A stretch of DNA of 64,000 nt from assembly GCF_016859125.1 (NCBI RefSeq), contig NZ_CP069338.1:3250501-3314500 (forward strand). The letters run 5' to 3'. Within the stretch, counting starts at the first letter, position 1. Each line of letters begins with the position of its first letter. Origin of the DNA: Archangium violaceum. GTDB taxonomy: Bacteria > Myxococcota > Myxococcia > Myxococcales > Myxococcaceae. Below are positions 23,647 to 31,701 of the stretch, one piece after another. The notes below the pieces were generated by a model, which saw only the letters and a list, made by a program, of their open reading frames with translations, did not search any database and had not been told where the DNA came from. A program made the translations under genes and the position numbers.

Positions 23647-24614
23647 GTCTCGTCTTCGTCAACGGGCGCATGGCGCTCAACGCGGGGGATGGGCAGACCC
23701 AGACATGCCCGGTGCCTGACGTGTGCAAGACGCCCTCGCCGGGAGGCCCGGTGCCGGTACCCTACGTCAACGTGGCGCGGGACTCGGACCTGGCCAAGGG
23801 AACCAAGAAGGTGTCGATCGAGGGGCACCCCGTGGCCCTCAGTAACTCCAACCTGAGCACCAGTACGGGAGATGAGGCGGGCACCGCGGGGGGCGGCATC
23901 ATCTCCGCCAAGACAAAGGGCAAGTTGACGTGGGCCACCTATAGCCCGGACGTGAAGTTCGAGGGCAAGAGCGTCGTCCGCTTCCTCGACATCTGCCTGC
24001 ACAACGGCAATGCGGTCAACACGGGAGGCAACGCCGCCACCGGCAAGCCCAGCGTCGCTCTGACGTATGGCTCGGACGACAAGTGCCCCATTTGCGGCAA
24101 CCCGGCGGGGCATGAGCTGAAATCGGACGAGCGCAGCGAAAAGGCGGCCCAGAAACTCTACAAAAGATGCCCTCCGCACAAGCTCGTCCGTGACCAGAAG
24201 AAAGGTTACATGGCCGGCGTGCTGCGCTGCCGGCATCCCAAAACTGGGAAAACGGTCTTCCTGCAGTTGCATTCTGGCCCCACTGAAATCAAGAAGTTCA
24301 TTTTGAAGCCCAAGCCACCTGAGCCCATCGAGTGGAAGAGCCTTGGCGGTCAGAAGATCCACGTAGACCGCAGTCCCGAATTCAAAGGCCCTCCTGCCGG
24401 CAGTTGCGCGGCTCAAAAACTCGTTTCCGAGGCCAGGAGATTGGGACTTGAAATCAAATCCATGACGGAGTTCTGGGTGGGCCCTACCAACGAGGAGGGT
24501 CGACGTGACGGCCACCACTACGAGTCCTGTCCAACCTGCAAGAAGCTCCTCCCTGCCCTTCTGTGTCCACAGCAGGGCAATGGAACGACAACCGTCGAGC
24601 TGAAGACCAACTGA
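23643..24614 (+). CDS. T6SS effector: PAAR-like (DUF4150) domain plus Cys-rich deaminase-like toxin domain
   Basis: 323 residues. Residues ~1-130 are a DUF4150/PAAR-like spike tip (MSLVFVNGRMALNAG, QTCPVPDVCKTPSPGGPVPV, CLHNGNAVNTGG). Residues ~145-323 are a C-terminal domain with a CPICG pair, then PPAGSCAAQKLVSEARRLGL, KSMTEFWVGP and ESCPTCKKLLPALLC. The spacing of C-A-x-x-K and S-C-P-x-C resembles nucleic-acid deaminase toxins (C/H-A-E ... P-C-x-x-C), although the usual glutamate is alanine here. Two SUKH genes follow at once, the expected immunity type. It should be fired into rival cells. Confidence 0.88.
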   Translation: MSLVFVNGRMALNAGDGQTQTCPVPDVCKTPSPGGPVPVPYVNVARDSDLAKGTKKVSIEGHPVALSNSNLSTSTGDEAGTAGGGIISAKTKGKLTWATYSPDVKFEGKSVVRFLDICLHNGNAVNTGGNAATGKPSVALTYGSDDKCPICGNPAGHELKSDERSEKAAQKLYKRCPPHKLVRDQKKGYMAGVLRCRHPKTGKTVFLQLHSGPTEIKKFILKPKPPEPIEWKSLGGQKIHVDRSPEFKGPPAGSCAAQKLVSEARRLGLEIKSMTEFWVGPTNEEGRRDGHHYESCPTCKKLLPALLCPQQGNGTTTVELKTN

Positions 24615-24615
24615 C

Positions 24616-25380
24616 ATGTCTACCAAGAGCACAGAGACCAGAATGCAGACAGTGGTTCAAGCCATCACCCAGTATCATCCATCCTTCGCCGACGAAATCC
24701 GAGGGTGCGTTCCCGCCGAAATTTCTCAACTCCAAGCGACCGTCGGACGGCCCCTCCCTGCTTCCTACGTCGAGTTCCTGCAGCTCATGGGGCACAGCAC
24801 CGGGCCGCTGCAACTGTTCCAGGATTCTGACGTCTTCTCCTTCGGACCTGTTCTTGCGTATCACTCCAATAAAAACATACCGCGCCCGCCAGAGCGGTAT
24901 GTGCTGTTCGGTCTCGCGGAAGATGATCCCTATTTCGATTTCTACCTGGATTGCGGCGGCCTGGAACCCCAGGTTGTCCGGTTTCCGACGCCAGAGACCG
25001 CTGAGGAGTTTCCCAAGATCATCAGCCAGTTGGACTGGTTGGCTTCTTCTCTCTACGAATTCGTTTTCTCCAAGGCCTTCTTCCGCTTCCACGTTTCGCG
25101 TTTTCCGCAGAGGGGTTCTCTTGCCGAGAACCCTGAGGCTCGCATCAAGCTCGAACAGGAACAAGCTGAGTTGCCGCTAAAGAGACTGGGTTTCACGCGG
25201 CATCCGCAGTCGAGCGCTGCCGTGGCGTACTACGAACGTCCAACTTGCACAGTTGTACTCAGCCGAAGCCGCCTCACGAGCTCACCTTTACTATTTTCCC
25301 TTGCTGCCTACGATCGGCGAGAGTTGCTCAAGGTCTCGGATGTCCTAGCGCAGCAACTCCACCTCATCGTACCTGGGTAA
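24616..25380 (+). CDS. SUKH (SMI1/KNR4) family immunity protein 1
   Basis: 254 residues, starting one base after the effector stop. The SUKH core is FADEIRGCVPAEISQLQATV then GRPLPASYVEFLQLMG. A C-terminal half with conserved LGFTRHP-type and LSLAAYDRRELLKVSDVLAQ segments is shared with the next gene. SUKH proteins bind and neutralise neighbouring nuclease and deaminase toxins, so this most likely protects the producer from the PAAR effector. Clearly paralogous to the gene at 25431-26201. Confidence 0.92.
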   Translation: MSTKSTETRMQTVVQAITQYHPSFADEIRGCVPAEISQLQATVGRPLPASYVEFLQLMGHSTGPLQLFQDSDVFSFGPVLAYHSNKNIPRPPERYVLFGLAEDDPYFDFYLDCGGLEPQVVRFPTPETAEEFPKIISQLDWLASSLYEFVFSKAFFRFHVSRFPQRGSLAENPEARIKLEQEQAELPLKRLGFTRHPQSSAAVAYYERPTCTVVLSRSRLTSSPLLFSLAAYDRRELLKVSDVLAQQLHLIVPG

Positions 25381-25430
25381 CTTCGAAATTCACGTCTCCA
25401 TCGTCGGTGCCTACACCACAGGAGAGCAGC

Positions 25431-26201
25431 TTGAGTGCCCCCCAGACAAACAGCATGGAGCAGTTGATCTCCGCTATCGAGCGGTATCACCCCTCCTTCC
25501 GCAGCGAAATCGAAGGATGCTCCCCAGAGGAAATCGAGAGACTCCAGGCGCTCGTGGGTCAACCTCTGCCCGTGCCCTATGTCGACTTCCTCCGCGTCAT
25601 GGGCCGCCGGATGAGCGGGCTGTCCTTCCAGGACGGAGACTTCCGCATCGAAACCCTCATCCGGTACTACTCCAGTGAGGAATCCGATCGCGACAGACCT
25701 CCCGCCATCGGCATCTCCCGTTACGGGCCTTACGGTAACAGCCGCGAGACTTACGAGAGGCCCATCGAAATGGACCAGGACGAGGACTCGGGTGAATTCG
25801 TGCTCGCTGCCTACCCTCCGGCAGAGCGTCCGCACGAATTCCCCGAGTCCATCCGTGTCTTCGACCTCGTAGACCCCACCCTCTACGAGGCGCTTTTCGC
25901 CAAGGCTTATCTGCAGTACCGCTGGCCCCAGTTCAAATACCAGCGGACCCTCTTCTTCGAGGCGCACTCTCCTGAGGAAATCGCAAAGGGCTCCGCCATC
26001 CTCGAAGGGTTCGGATTCGAGCGGCACCCCGAGTCAACCGTCGTCGTGCGCTACTTCGATCGGCAGGACGCCACCGCCATCATCAGCCCCAACCCGGGTG
26101 AGCCCGTGCGCCTCTCCCTCGCGGCACATGATGCGATGCAACTGCACCATCTGGCGGATGAGCTCAGTAGACGATTGCCACCTGTTCGTGCCTCGAAATA
26201 A
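25431..26201 (+). CDS. SUKH (SMI1/KNR4) family immunity protein 2
   Basis: 256 residues from TTG 25431 with GGAG six bases upstream; ATG 25455 is possible, but the TTG start makes its N-terminus align with that of the previous gene (xxxAI-x-x-YHPSF). Core: FRSEIEGCSPEEIERLQALV, GQPLPVPYVDFLRVMG; shared tail: FGFERHPESTVVVRY ... LSLAAHDAMQLHHLADEL. Tandem duplication with divergence suggests either defence against two toxin variants or a spare immunity gene retained after toxin exchange. It is the last gene of the operon. Confidence 0.9.
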   Translation: MSAPQTNSMEQLISAIERYHPSFRSEIEGCSPEEIERLQALVGQPLPVPYVDFLRVMGRRMSGLSFQDGDFRIETLIRYYSSEESDRDRPPAIGISRYGPYGNSRETYERPIEMDQDEDSGEFVLAAYPPAERPHEFPESIRVFDLVDPTLYEALFAKAYLQYRWPQFKYQRTLFFEAHSPEEIAKGSAILEGFGFERHPESTVVVRYFDRQDATAIISPNPGEPVRLSLAAHDAMQLHHLADELSRRLPPVRASK

Positions 26202-26392
26202 AACTTCTCACATCCGGAGGAGAAGGGAGCGAAGGGGAATGGTTGAGACGTCGACCGGAGCGCCGCGATTGCCTGGGTGCCGGATGGGGCGTGGCCATGT
26301 CGACGACGCATCGTGACATCGTCGACAGAGCGGTCGTGACCTCAGGCATTTTAAGTCAGGAGATCATTCATTCCTCGGGGAATGTTAGTCTG

Positions 26393-27289
26393 TCATCCCT
26401 GCCCGGACCGGCGCAGTGCGTCCACGATGAACGTCTTGAGCGCCCGGGCCGCCGCCGTGAGGTACTCCTCGCCCCGGTGCACCAGGGCCACCTGGCGTCT
26501 CGGCCCTCCCTTCTTCACCTCCACCACGTCGAACTCCCGCGAGGCGTGGTCTCGCGTCATCAGTGCCGGCAGCAGCGCCACTCCCAGTCCCCGCTCCACC
26601 ATCCGTCTCAACCCCTCGGCGCTGTCCATCTCCACCGCCACCCGGGGCTTCACGCCCTTTCCCTCACACGCCGCCTCCAGCGCGTACGTGCCCGACATGC
26701 CCGGAATCACCACCAGCGGCTCCTCCACCACCTCCGTCAGCTCCACGGGCCGCTTCAGCCTCGCCAGCCGGTGTCCTCGCGGTACCGCCAGCACCAGCTC
26801 CTCCTCCCACAACTTCTGCGCCATCAGGTCCACCCGTCTCAACGGCAGGTTCACGATGCATAGATCCAACTCGCCGCTCGCTACCCTCCCCTCCAGCTCG
26901 TCGTGCTGACCCTCGCTCAGTCGTGGCAGGACCTCCGGGTAGCGGCCCTTGAAGGCCCGCACCAGCTCCGGCAGCAGGTATGTCCCCACCGATTGCAGCG
27001 CCCCCAGTGACACCGTTCCCCGGGGCGTCGACGTCAGCGCTCCGAGCTCCGCCGTCCCCACCGACAGCGCCTCCAGCGCTCGTCTCGCGTGCGGCAGGAA
27101 GCGCTCCCCCGCGTCCGTCAGCACCACCCCGCCCGGCGCCCGGACGAGCAGGCGCACCCCCAGCTCCGTCTCCAACGCCTGCAGCTGTCTCGACAGCCCC
27201 GGCTGCGATACCCCCAGCTGCTTCGCCGCCACCGTCAGGCGTCCCTCCCGTGCCACCTGCACGAAGGCCTTGAGCTGTTCCGTGTTCAT
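26393..27289 (-). CDS. LysR-family transcriptional regulator
   Basis: 298 residues. MNTEQLKAFVQVAREGRLTV then AAKQLGVSQPGLSRQLQALE is a textbook LysR winged helix; residues ~90-295 are the two-lobed inducer-binding domain (GTVSLGALQSVGTYLLPELV, VASGELDLCIVNLPLRRVDL, VVIPGMSGTYALEA). It is divergent from an MFS transporter gene with only 71 bp between the start codons, the standard arrangement in which the regulator activates the transporter gene and represses itself. Inducer unknown. Confidence 0.95.
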   Translation of the reverse strand: MNTEQLKAFVQVAREGRLTVAAKQLGVSQPGLSRQLQALETELGVRLLVRAPGGVVLTDAGERFLPHARRALEALSVGTAELGALTSTPRGTVSLGALQSVGTYLLPELVRAFKGRYPEVLPRLSEGQHDELEGRVASGELDLCIVNLPLRRVDLMAQKLWEEELVLAVPRGHRLARLKRPVELTEVVEEPLVVIPGMSGTYALEAACEGKGVKPRVAVEMDSAEGLRRMVERGLGVALLPALMTRDHASREFDVVEVKKGGPRRQVALVHRGEEYLTAAARALKTFIVDALRRSGQG

Positions 27290-27301
27290 GCGATCTCCGC
27301 A
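27289..27301. promoter_or_regulatory. LysR-type T-N11-A box 1
   Basis: TGCGATCTCCGCA is a T-N11-A palindrome with TGCG/CGCA arms that touches the regulator's start codon. Its centre is 31 bp from box 2, and the two share TGCGNTNTCCGCA. Confidence 0.6.
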
Positions 27302-27319
27302 TGGACTCTATGCACAGGA

Positions 27320-27332
27320 TGCGGTTTCCGCA
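27320..27332. promoter_or_regulatory. LysR-type T-N11-A box 2
   Basis: TGCGGTTTCCGCA, flanked by A and T, has 6-base arms around TTT. It lies 29 bp before the MFS start codon. Confidence 0.65.
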
Positions 27333-27348
27333 TGCCTCCCGGCTCGCT

Positions 27349-27366
27349 ATCCATGGGCCCATGGAT
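27349..27366. promoter_or_regulatory. Perfect 18-bp palindrome over the MFS start codon
   Basis: ATCCATGGGCCCATGGAT has no mismatches and includes the start codon of the transporter gene. It could bind a protein or hide the start in an mRNA hairpin; which is not known. Confidence 0.5.
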
Positions 27367-28734
27367 GCGAGTCTTTCCGAGGTTCAGCCAGCCGCCCGCC
27401 CCGGTCTGGCCCGGCGCATGGCCACCGCCGCGGTGCTGCTCGGCCTCGTGGTCTCCGCCTTCGAGACCACCGTCGTCACCAGCGCCATGCCCACCCTCAC
27501 CCGGGAGCTCGGCGGCCAGCACCTCTACTCGTGGGTCTTCTCCGCCTACCTCTTCGCCTCCACCGTCGGCGTGCTCCTCTTCGGCAAGCTCGCCGACAAC
27601 CTCGGCCGCAAGCCCGTCTTCTCCCTCGGCATGGGCCTGTTCCTCCTCGGCTCCGTGCTCTGTGGGGTGGCGCAATCCGTCCCCGCCCTCATCGCCTTCC
27701 GCGTCATCCAGGGGCTCGGCGCCGGTGCGCTCCAGCCCACCACCATGACCATCAGCGCCGACATCTACACGCTGCGTGAACGCGCCGCCGTCCAGGGCGT
27801 CTTCACCGGAGCCTGGGGCGCCGCCAACGTCGTCGGCCCCCTCATCGGCGGCTGGCTCGTCATGCACGCCTCCTGGCGCTGGGCCTTCCTCGTCAATGTG
27901 CCCGTCGGCCTGCTCGCGCTCGCGATGCTCCATGCCTCCTACCGCGACCCCGAGCGCCGCTCCTCCCGCGTCGACGTCTGGGGGCCCGCCCTCACCGGCG
28001 TCTCGCTCGGCCTGCTCCTCTTCGCCCTCGAGCACGGGGGCTCCAGCGGCCCGCGCCTCTCCTTCGCCGTCGCCGCCTTCGTGGGGCTCGTCGCCGTCGC
28101 GCGGCAGCAGCGCACCTCGCCCTCTCCGCTCGTTCCCCTGGAGCTCCTGCGCGATCGCACCGTCCTCGCCGGGTTGTTCGGCAACCTGCTCGGCGGTGGG
28201 CTCCTCTACTCCTCCACCGCCTTCGTTCCCCTGTGGATGACCGAACGCGGAGGGTACACCCCCCTCATGGCGGGGCTCGCCCTGGTGCCGCTGCTGGCCG
28301 GGTGGGCTTGTGGTTCCACCTTTGGCGTCCGCGTCTTCATGCGTGGCGGCCTCCGAGCCAGCGCCGGAGGCGGCTTCGTCATCGCCCTGCTCGGTGCCTC
28401 GCTCTTCGCGCTCGGCGTCGCGCACGGCTGGGGGTCCATCGCCATCTTCGCCAGCCTCGGCCTGCTGGGGCTCGGGCTCGGGCCGGCGGTCTCCACGTCC
28501 CTCATCGGCCCCCAGACGCGCGCCCCCTGGCACCACCGCGGGATGATCACCAGCACCCTCTACGCCTGCCGCATGCTCGGAGGCTCCTTCACCATCGCCG
28601 CCGTGGACCTCGTGCGGGGAGGGTTCTCCTGGCGCTTCGCCCTCATCGCCGGCCTCGCCGGAACGGGTGCCCTGGTGCTCTCCACCCTCGCCCCCGGCCG
28701 CGTCGTCACCGAGGCGGGCACCGCCGCCTCATGA
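27361..28734 (+). CDS. MFS drug-efflux transporter (EmrB/QacA type)
   Basis: 457 residues from ATG 27361; an upstream in-frame ATG at 27301 would overlap the regulatory boxes. The first helix region LVVSAFETTVVTSAMPTLTR and the antiporter motif AFRVIQGLGAGALQPTTMTI are typical of DHA2-type efflux pumps; the motif A loop is FGKLADNLGRKPVF. About 14 hydrophobic segments fit the DHA2 count. It exports small molecules in exchange for protons at the inner membrane. The divergent LysR gene probably controls it. Confidence 0.93.
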   Translation: MDASLSEVQPAARPGLARRMATAAVLLGLVVSAFETTVVTSAMPTLTRELGGQHLYSWVFSAYLFASTVGVLLFGKLADNLGRKPVFSLGMGLFLLGSVLCGVAQSVPALIAFRVIQGLGAGALQPTTMTISADIYTLRERAAVQGVFTGAWGAANVVGPLIGGWLVMHASWRWAFLVNVPVGLLALAMLHASYRDPERRSSRVDVWGPALTGVSLGLLLFALEHGGSSGPRLSFAVAAFVGLVAVARQQRTSPSPLVPLELLRDRTVLAGLFGNLLGGGLLYSSTAFVPLWMTERGGYTPLMAGLALVPLLAGWACGSTFGVRVFMRGGLRASAGGGFVIALLGASLFALGVAHGWGSIAIFASLGLLGLGLGPAVSTSLIGPQTRAPWHHRGMITSTLYACRMLGGSFTIAAVDLVRGGFSWRFALIAGLAGTGALVLSTLAPGRVVTEAGTAAS

Positions 28735-28829
28735 GCCCCCGCCCGCTCCCCCTCCTTCCTCCCGGGCGACGCTTCCTGGATGATGGGTTTCTTCGCACCC
28801 GGGCGCCGGACGCGCCATGATGCGCCGCC

Positions 28830-29762
28830 ATGGGAAGTACGAGGCATTCATGGAAGCGGCTCGGGGCCCCCCTGGCGTTCCTGTTGGGGACGCTCGTCAC
28901 GGGCTCGGCCGCGCGCGCCCAGGAGGCGAGCACTCCGGACACCCCCGCCGCCGACGCCAGCCAGGTCCAGGCCACCCCGGCCGCGGCTCCGGAAGTGGAG
29001 ATCACCCACTGTGGTGACAAGCAGGTCGGCACGGGCGAGGGCCAGCTGCGACCGCTCGGGCATGGTTTCTACGCCGATGGGAATCGGGTGCGGCGCGGGT
29101 GCACGCTGCTCCTGCAGAGGCCCCTGAAGAACCGCCCGCCGCTGCCCTTCGCGCCGGAATCCTTCAACCCTCTCGGGTGCGGCTTCTTCCGGTATGCGAC
29201 CAGCATCTATTGGAGTCAGGCCCTGAGCGACGAGGACCACGTGAGCGAGACCGATGGCCAGCGCGCCGACGTGCTCACGCGCCTGGACCTCGCCGACGCG
29301 GGGACCTTCGAGGTCGATGCCGACTGCCGGCCCCGCGATGCGCGCTTCTTCTATCTCAACAACACCTCCCGCCCCGAGCTCCCCGCCTTCGTCGCCGTCC
29401 CGCGCGGGGATGGGCAGGGGTACGAGGAGCTCGGGTGCGGCTTCGTCCGCTACGAGGGCCGCGTCTTCTTCGGCGCGCGGATCGTCGAGGGAGTCCACGC
29501 GCCCTCGTTCACCTCGGTGTTGGGCCGCCTGCCCTATCTGGAGTGCGGCGCCGGCATGTATGGGAAGGACAGGGCCAAGGTGTGGTGGCAGCACCAGCTG
29601 GTGCGAGGGGCCCGGGCGAAGATGTTCCGCGTCCCCAAGGACGAGAACCCCGAGTTCCGCGTGTCCTGCAATGGGCGTCGCTCGTTCCAGCTCGCCGTGC
29701 TGGACAAGAAGCCGAACCCGCTCTGCCTCGGGGCCAGGAAGCCCGTGAAGAAGCGCAAGTAG
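28830..29762 (+). CDS. Secreted protein of unknown function, DKNYY-like repeats
   Basis: 310 residues with a signal peptide ending at ~ARAQ (residue 31). Cysteine-containing units recur: LGHGFYADGNRVRRGCTLLL, NPLGCGFFRYATSIYWSQAL, LGCGFVRYEGRVFFGARIVE and a final YLECGAGMYGKDRAKVWW, a spaced G-[FC]-x-[YR] plus aromatic pattern reminiscent of DKNYY-type repeats. The tail is basic (KPVKKRK). It lies just upstream of the AHH toxin gene on the same strand. Role unknown. Confidence 0.8.
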   Translation: MGSTRHSWKRLGAPLAFLLGTLVTGSAARAQEASTPDTPAADASQVQATPAAAPEVEITHCGDKQVGTGEGQLRPLGHGFYADGNRVRRGCTLLLQRPLKNRPPLPFAPESFNPLGCGFFRYATSIYWSQALSDEDHVSETDGQRADVLTRLDLADAGTFEVDADCRPRDARFFYLNNTSRPELPAFVAVPRGDGQGYEELGCGFVRYEGRVFFGARIVEGVHAPSFTSVLGRLPYLECGAGMYGKDRAKVWWQHQLVRGARAKMFRVPKDENPEFRVSCNGRRSFQLAVLDKKPNPLCLGARKPVKKRK

Positions 29763-29788
29763 ACCGCTTCGAGCAGGGGCGCCGGCTC

Positions 29789-31135
29789 ATTCCTCCACGA
29801 GTCGTCCTCGTCCTGTGTCTGGTGTTGCCGTTCCTGGTCCGAGCGGCTCCGCATGAAGGCGGAGCTCGCCCTCCGGCGCTGGACGCGGTGTGGGTAGGCC
29901 GTGAGCTCGAGCTCACCTTCAAGCGCCTCCCGCCGGAGCCGGCCCTGAGGCTTTTCTCCGTGGAGGAGGCGCGAGCATTCGTGGCGTTTCTGGAAGAGGC
30001 GTTCCAGGCGCCGCGCTCAGGGTCGGATCATCAGGCAAGACTCCCGGCGTGTGTGGTGACAGCGACGAGCACCACGCGCTGTCCGCCGGTGAAGACGCAG
30101 CCCTCGGAGTTGGAGAGACGGGTGCGTGCGGGCCAGGAGGAGATCTTCGGCGCTTCCTCGATGCCACTGTCCTCCTCCCTGGAGGACAGCCGGTGGTTCC
30201 AGGCACTCGAGTTCTCGCCCCGGTACATGGATGAAGGGGTGCGCGAGGCGGCCATGGAACTGCTCGGCTCGCCCACGGTTGCGTACTCCGTGGCCTTTTC
30301 CATGTTGCTCTACATGACCGCGTGGGCCGTGCCCGAGCCCGTCTTCTCCAAGGCGTTCGCTGCGGCGGTCACCCTCGGGCTGTTGATGACCTACACCGCG
30401 ACGGAGCTCTACACCGTGGGGATGGCCTGCCTGACGCTGTACCGGGAGGCGGAAGCCGCGAGAACCCGGGAGCAGTTGGAGGCGGTGGCCAGGCGGTTCG
30501 GGAAGGCACTGGGGGGAGTCGGGCTGCGGGTACTGGTGACGGTGGCGGGAGCGAAGCTGGCGAGAGGGTTGCCGCAAGTGCCCCCAGGGGGAATGTGGGC
30601 GCGCCTCTCTCCTCCACGCTTCGCTTTCGCGGGTGGCCGCGTTCGGGGGGGTCTCGAGGTCCGGACGGGAGCACGTGCCCAGGTGAGCGTGGCGAACGGG
30701 ACGGTGGTGCTCATGGGCGTGTCCGTGAATACGACGGCCGCCGCGGCCTCCTCGGCGGTGGCTGCTTCTCGGGTGACGGGAGCCTGCCGGGACGGGTCGA
30801 ACAAGGGCGATGCCAGGAGTCATCACATCGCCACCAACAAGAACGACATCGCCGAAGTCAGAGGCGGCCCCTGGACCCCTGCTTTCGAGCGGCTCTTCAA
30901 AAAGGCGGGCATGAGCCTTGATGATCCCGCGAATATCGTCCATCTCGTGGGTCACCAGGGTCCGCACCCCGAGGAATACCACCAGGCGGTCTATGACCGT
31001 CTGTACGATGCGGTTGCATCCTGCCAGACCCGGAGCGAGTGCAAACACAAGCTCATCAAGGCGCTCGATGAAATCGCAGGTGACATCTGCGAGCCGGGAT
31101 CGAGGCTCAACACGCTTCTCACGAAAAAGCCATGA
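29789..31135 (+). CDS. AHH-domain nuclease toxin, membrane-anchored
   Basis: About 448 residues. An export-signal-like segment PPRVVLVLCLVLPFLVRA opens the protein. Around residues 165-225 several hydrophobic helices occur (VAFSMLLYMTAWAVPEPVFS, AVTLGLLMTYTATELYTV). Residues ~345-400 hold the AHH motif DARSHHIATNKND with a WTPAFERLFKKAGMSLDDP and HLVGHQGPHPEEYHQAVYDR tail, typical of HNH/EndoVII-fold toxins. No ATG, GTG or TTG lies before the signal segment; an ATT at 29789 with AGGGG upstream is my best start, while GTG 29822 would remove half the signal. An Imm11-like gene overlaps its end. Confidence 0.82.
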   Translation: MPPRVVLVLCLVLPFLVRAAPHEGGARPPALDAVWVGRELELTFKRLPPEPALRLFSVEEARAFVAFLEEAFQAPRSGSDHQARLPACVVTATSTTRCPPVKTQPSELERRVRAGQEEIFGASSMPLSSSLEDSRWFQALEFSPRYMDEGVREAAMELLGSPTVAYSVAFSMLLYMTAWAVPEPVFSKAFAAAVTLGLLMTYTATELYTVGMACLTLYREAEAARTREQLEAVARRFGKALGGVGLRVLVTVAGAKLARGLPQVPPGGMWARLSPPRFAFAGGRVRGGLEVRTGARAQVSVANGTVVLMGVSVNTTAAAASSAVAASRVTGACRDGSNKGDARSHHIATNKNDIAEVRGGPWTPAFERLFKKAGMSLDDPANIVHLVGHQGPHPEEYHQAVYDRLYDAVASCQTRSECKHKLIKALDEIAGDICEPGSRLNTLLTKKP

Positions 31136-31701
31136 AACCTCGAACCAGATACTTCCGCTTGGTGGATGACATGTACATCGAAGGGCGCTGGTATGTAGAT
31201 AGTCCGCTGGACGAGCAGGGGAAGGAAATCATCCCCTGGCGGTTCATGCAGGGGGTGATCTTCGAGTGTGAGAAACCTCTCACCCTTCCCTTGTACCGTC
31301 GGGGGCGTGCGCTCGATTACACCGGCCTCGACGCCATCGTCGTCAACAGCCGTTTCGTTTCCGTCTGTGAACGGCTGGGAATCCAGGACGAAGTACAGTT
31401 CATCCCGGCACGGATCGAGGAACATCCCGAGCCCTATTTCGTCCTCAATCCCCTTCGCATCATCAAATGCATCGATGAGGCTCGATGCGAAGAGGTCCGA
31501 TTCTGGGAGCCCCGGCACGAAGAGCCCCTCAGGGTGGGCCACTACCGGAACGTCGTCGGAATGAAAGTGGACCCCGAGAAGATAGGGGACGCCAGCATCT
31601 TCCGCCCGTGGGGCTGGCAGGGGACGCTCATCGTCTCCGAGCGCGTCAAGCAGGCCATTGAAGACGAGGGCCTGCTCGGCCCCAAATTCATGGAAGTCTA
31701 G
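31132..31701 (+). CDS. Imm11-type (DUF1629-like) immunity protein
   Basis: 189 residues; its ATG overlaps the toxin gene's TGA (ATGA). Sequence features such as YFRLVDDMYIEGRWYVDSPL, LDYTGLDAIVVNSRFVSVCE, FIPARIEEHPEPYFVLNPLR and a final ERVKQAIEDEGLLGPKFMEV match the imm11/DUF1629 group that follows AHH toxins in myxobacteria. It should bind the AHH nuclease and protect the producer. Its stop overlaps by three bases the stop of the convergent gene at 31698. Confidence 0.88.
   Translation: MKPRTRYFRLVDDMYIEGRWYVDSPLDEQGKEIIPWRFMQGVIFECEKPLTLPLYRRGRALDYTGLDAIVVNSRFVSVCERLGIQDEVQFIPARIEEHPEPYFVLNPLRIIKCIDEARCEEVRFWEPRHEEPLRVGHYRNVVGMKVDPEKIGDASIFRPWGWQGTLIVSERVKQAIEDEGLLGPKFMEV

Noticed and set aside
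29099-29788. Upstream extension of the AHH toxin frame to GTG 29099
   Set aside because: It would overlap nearly the whole secreted-protein gene in another frame, and its translation is Arg/Pro-rich noise.
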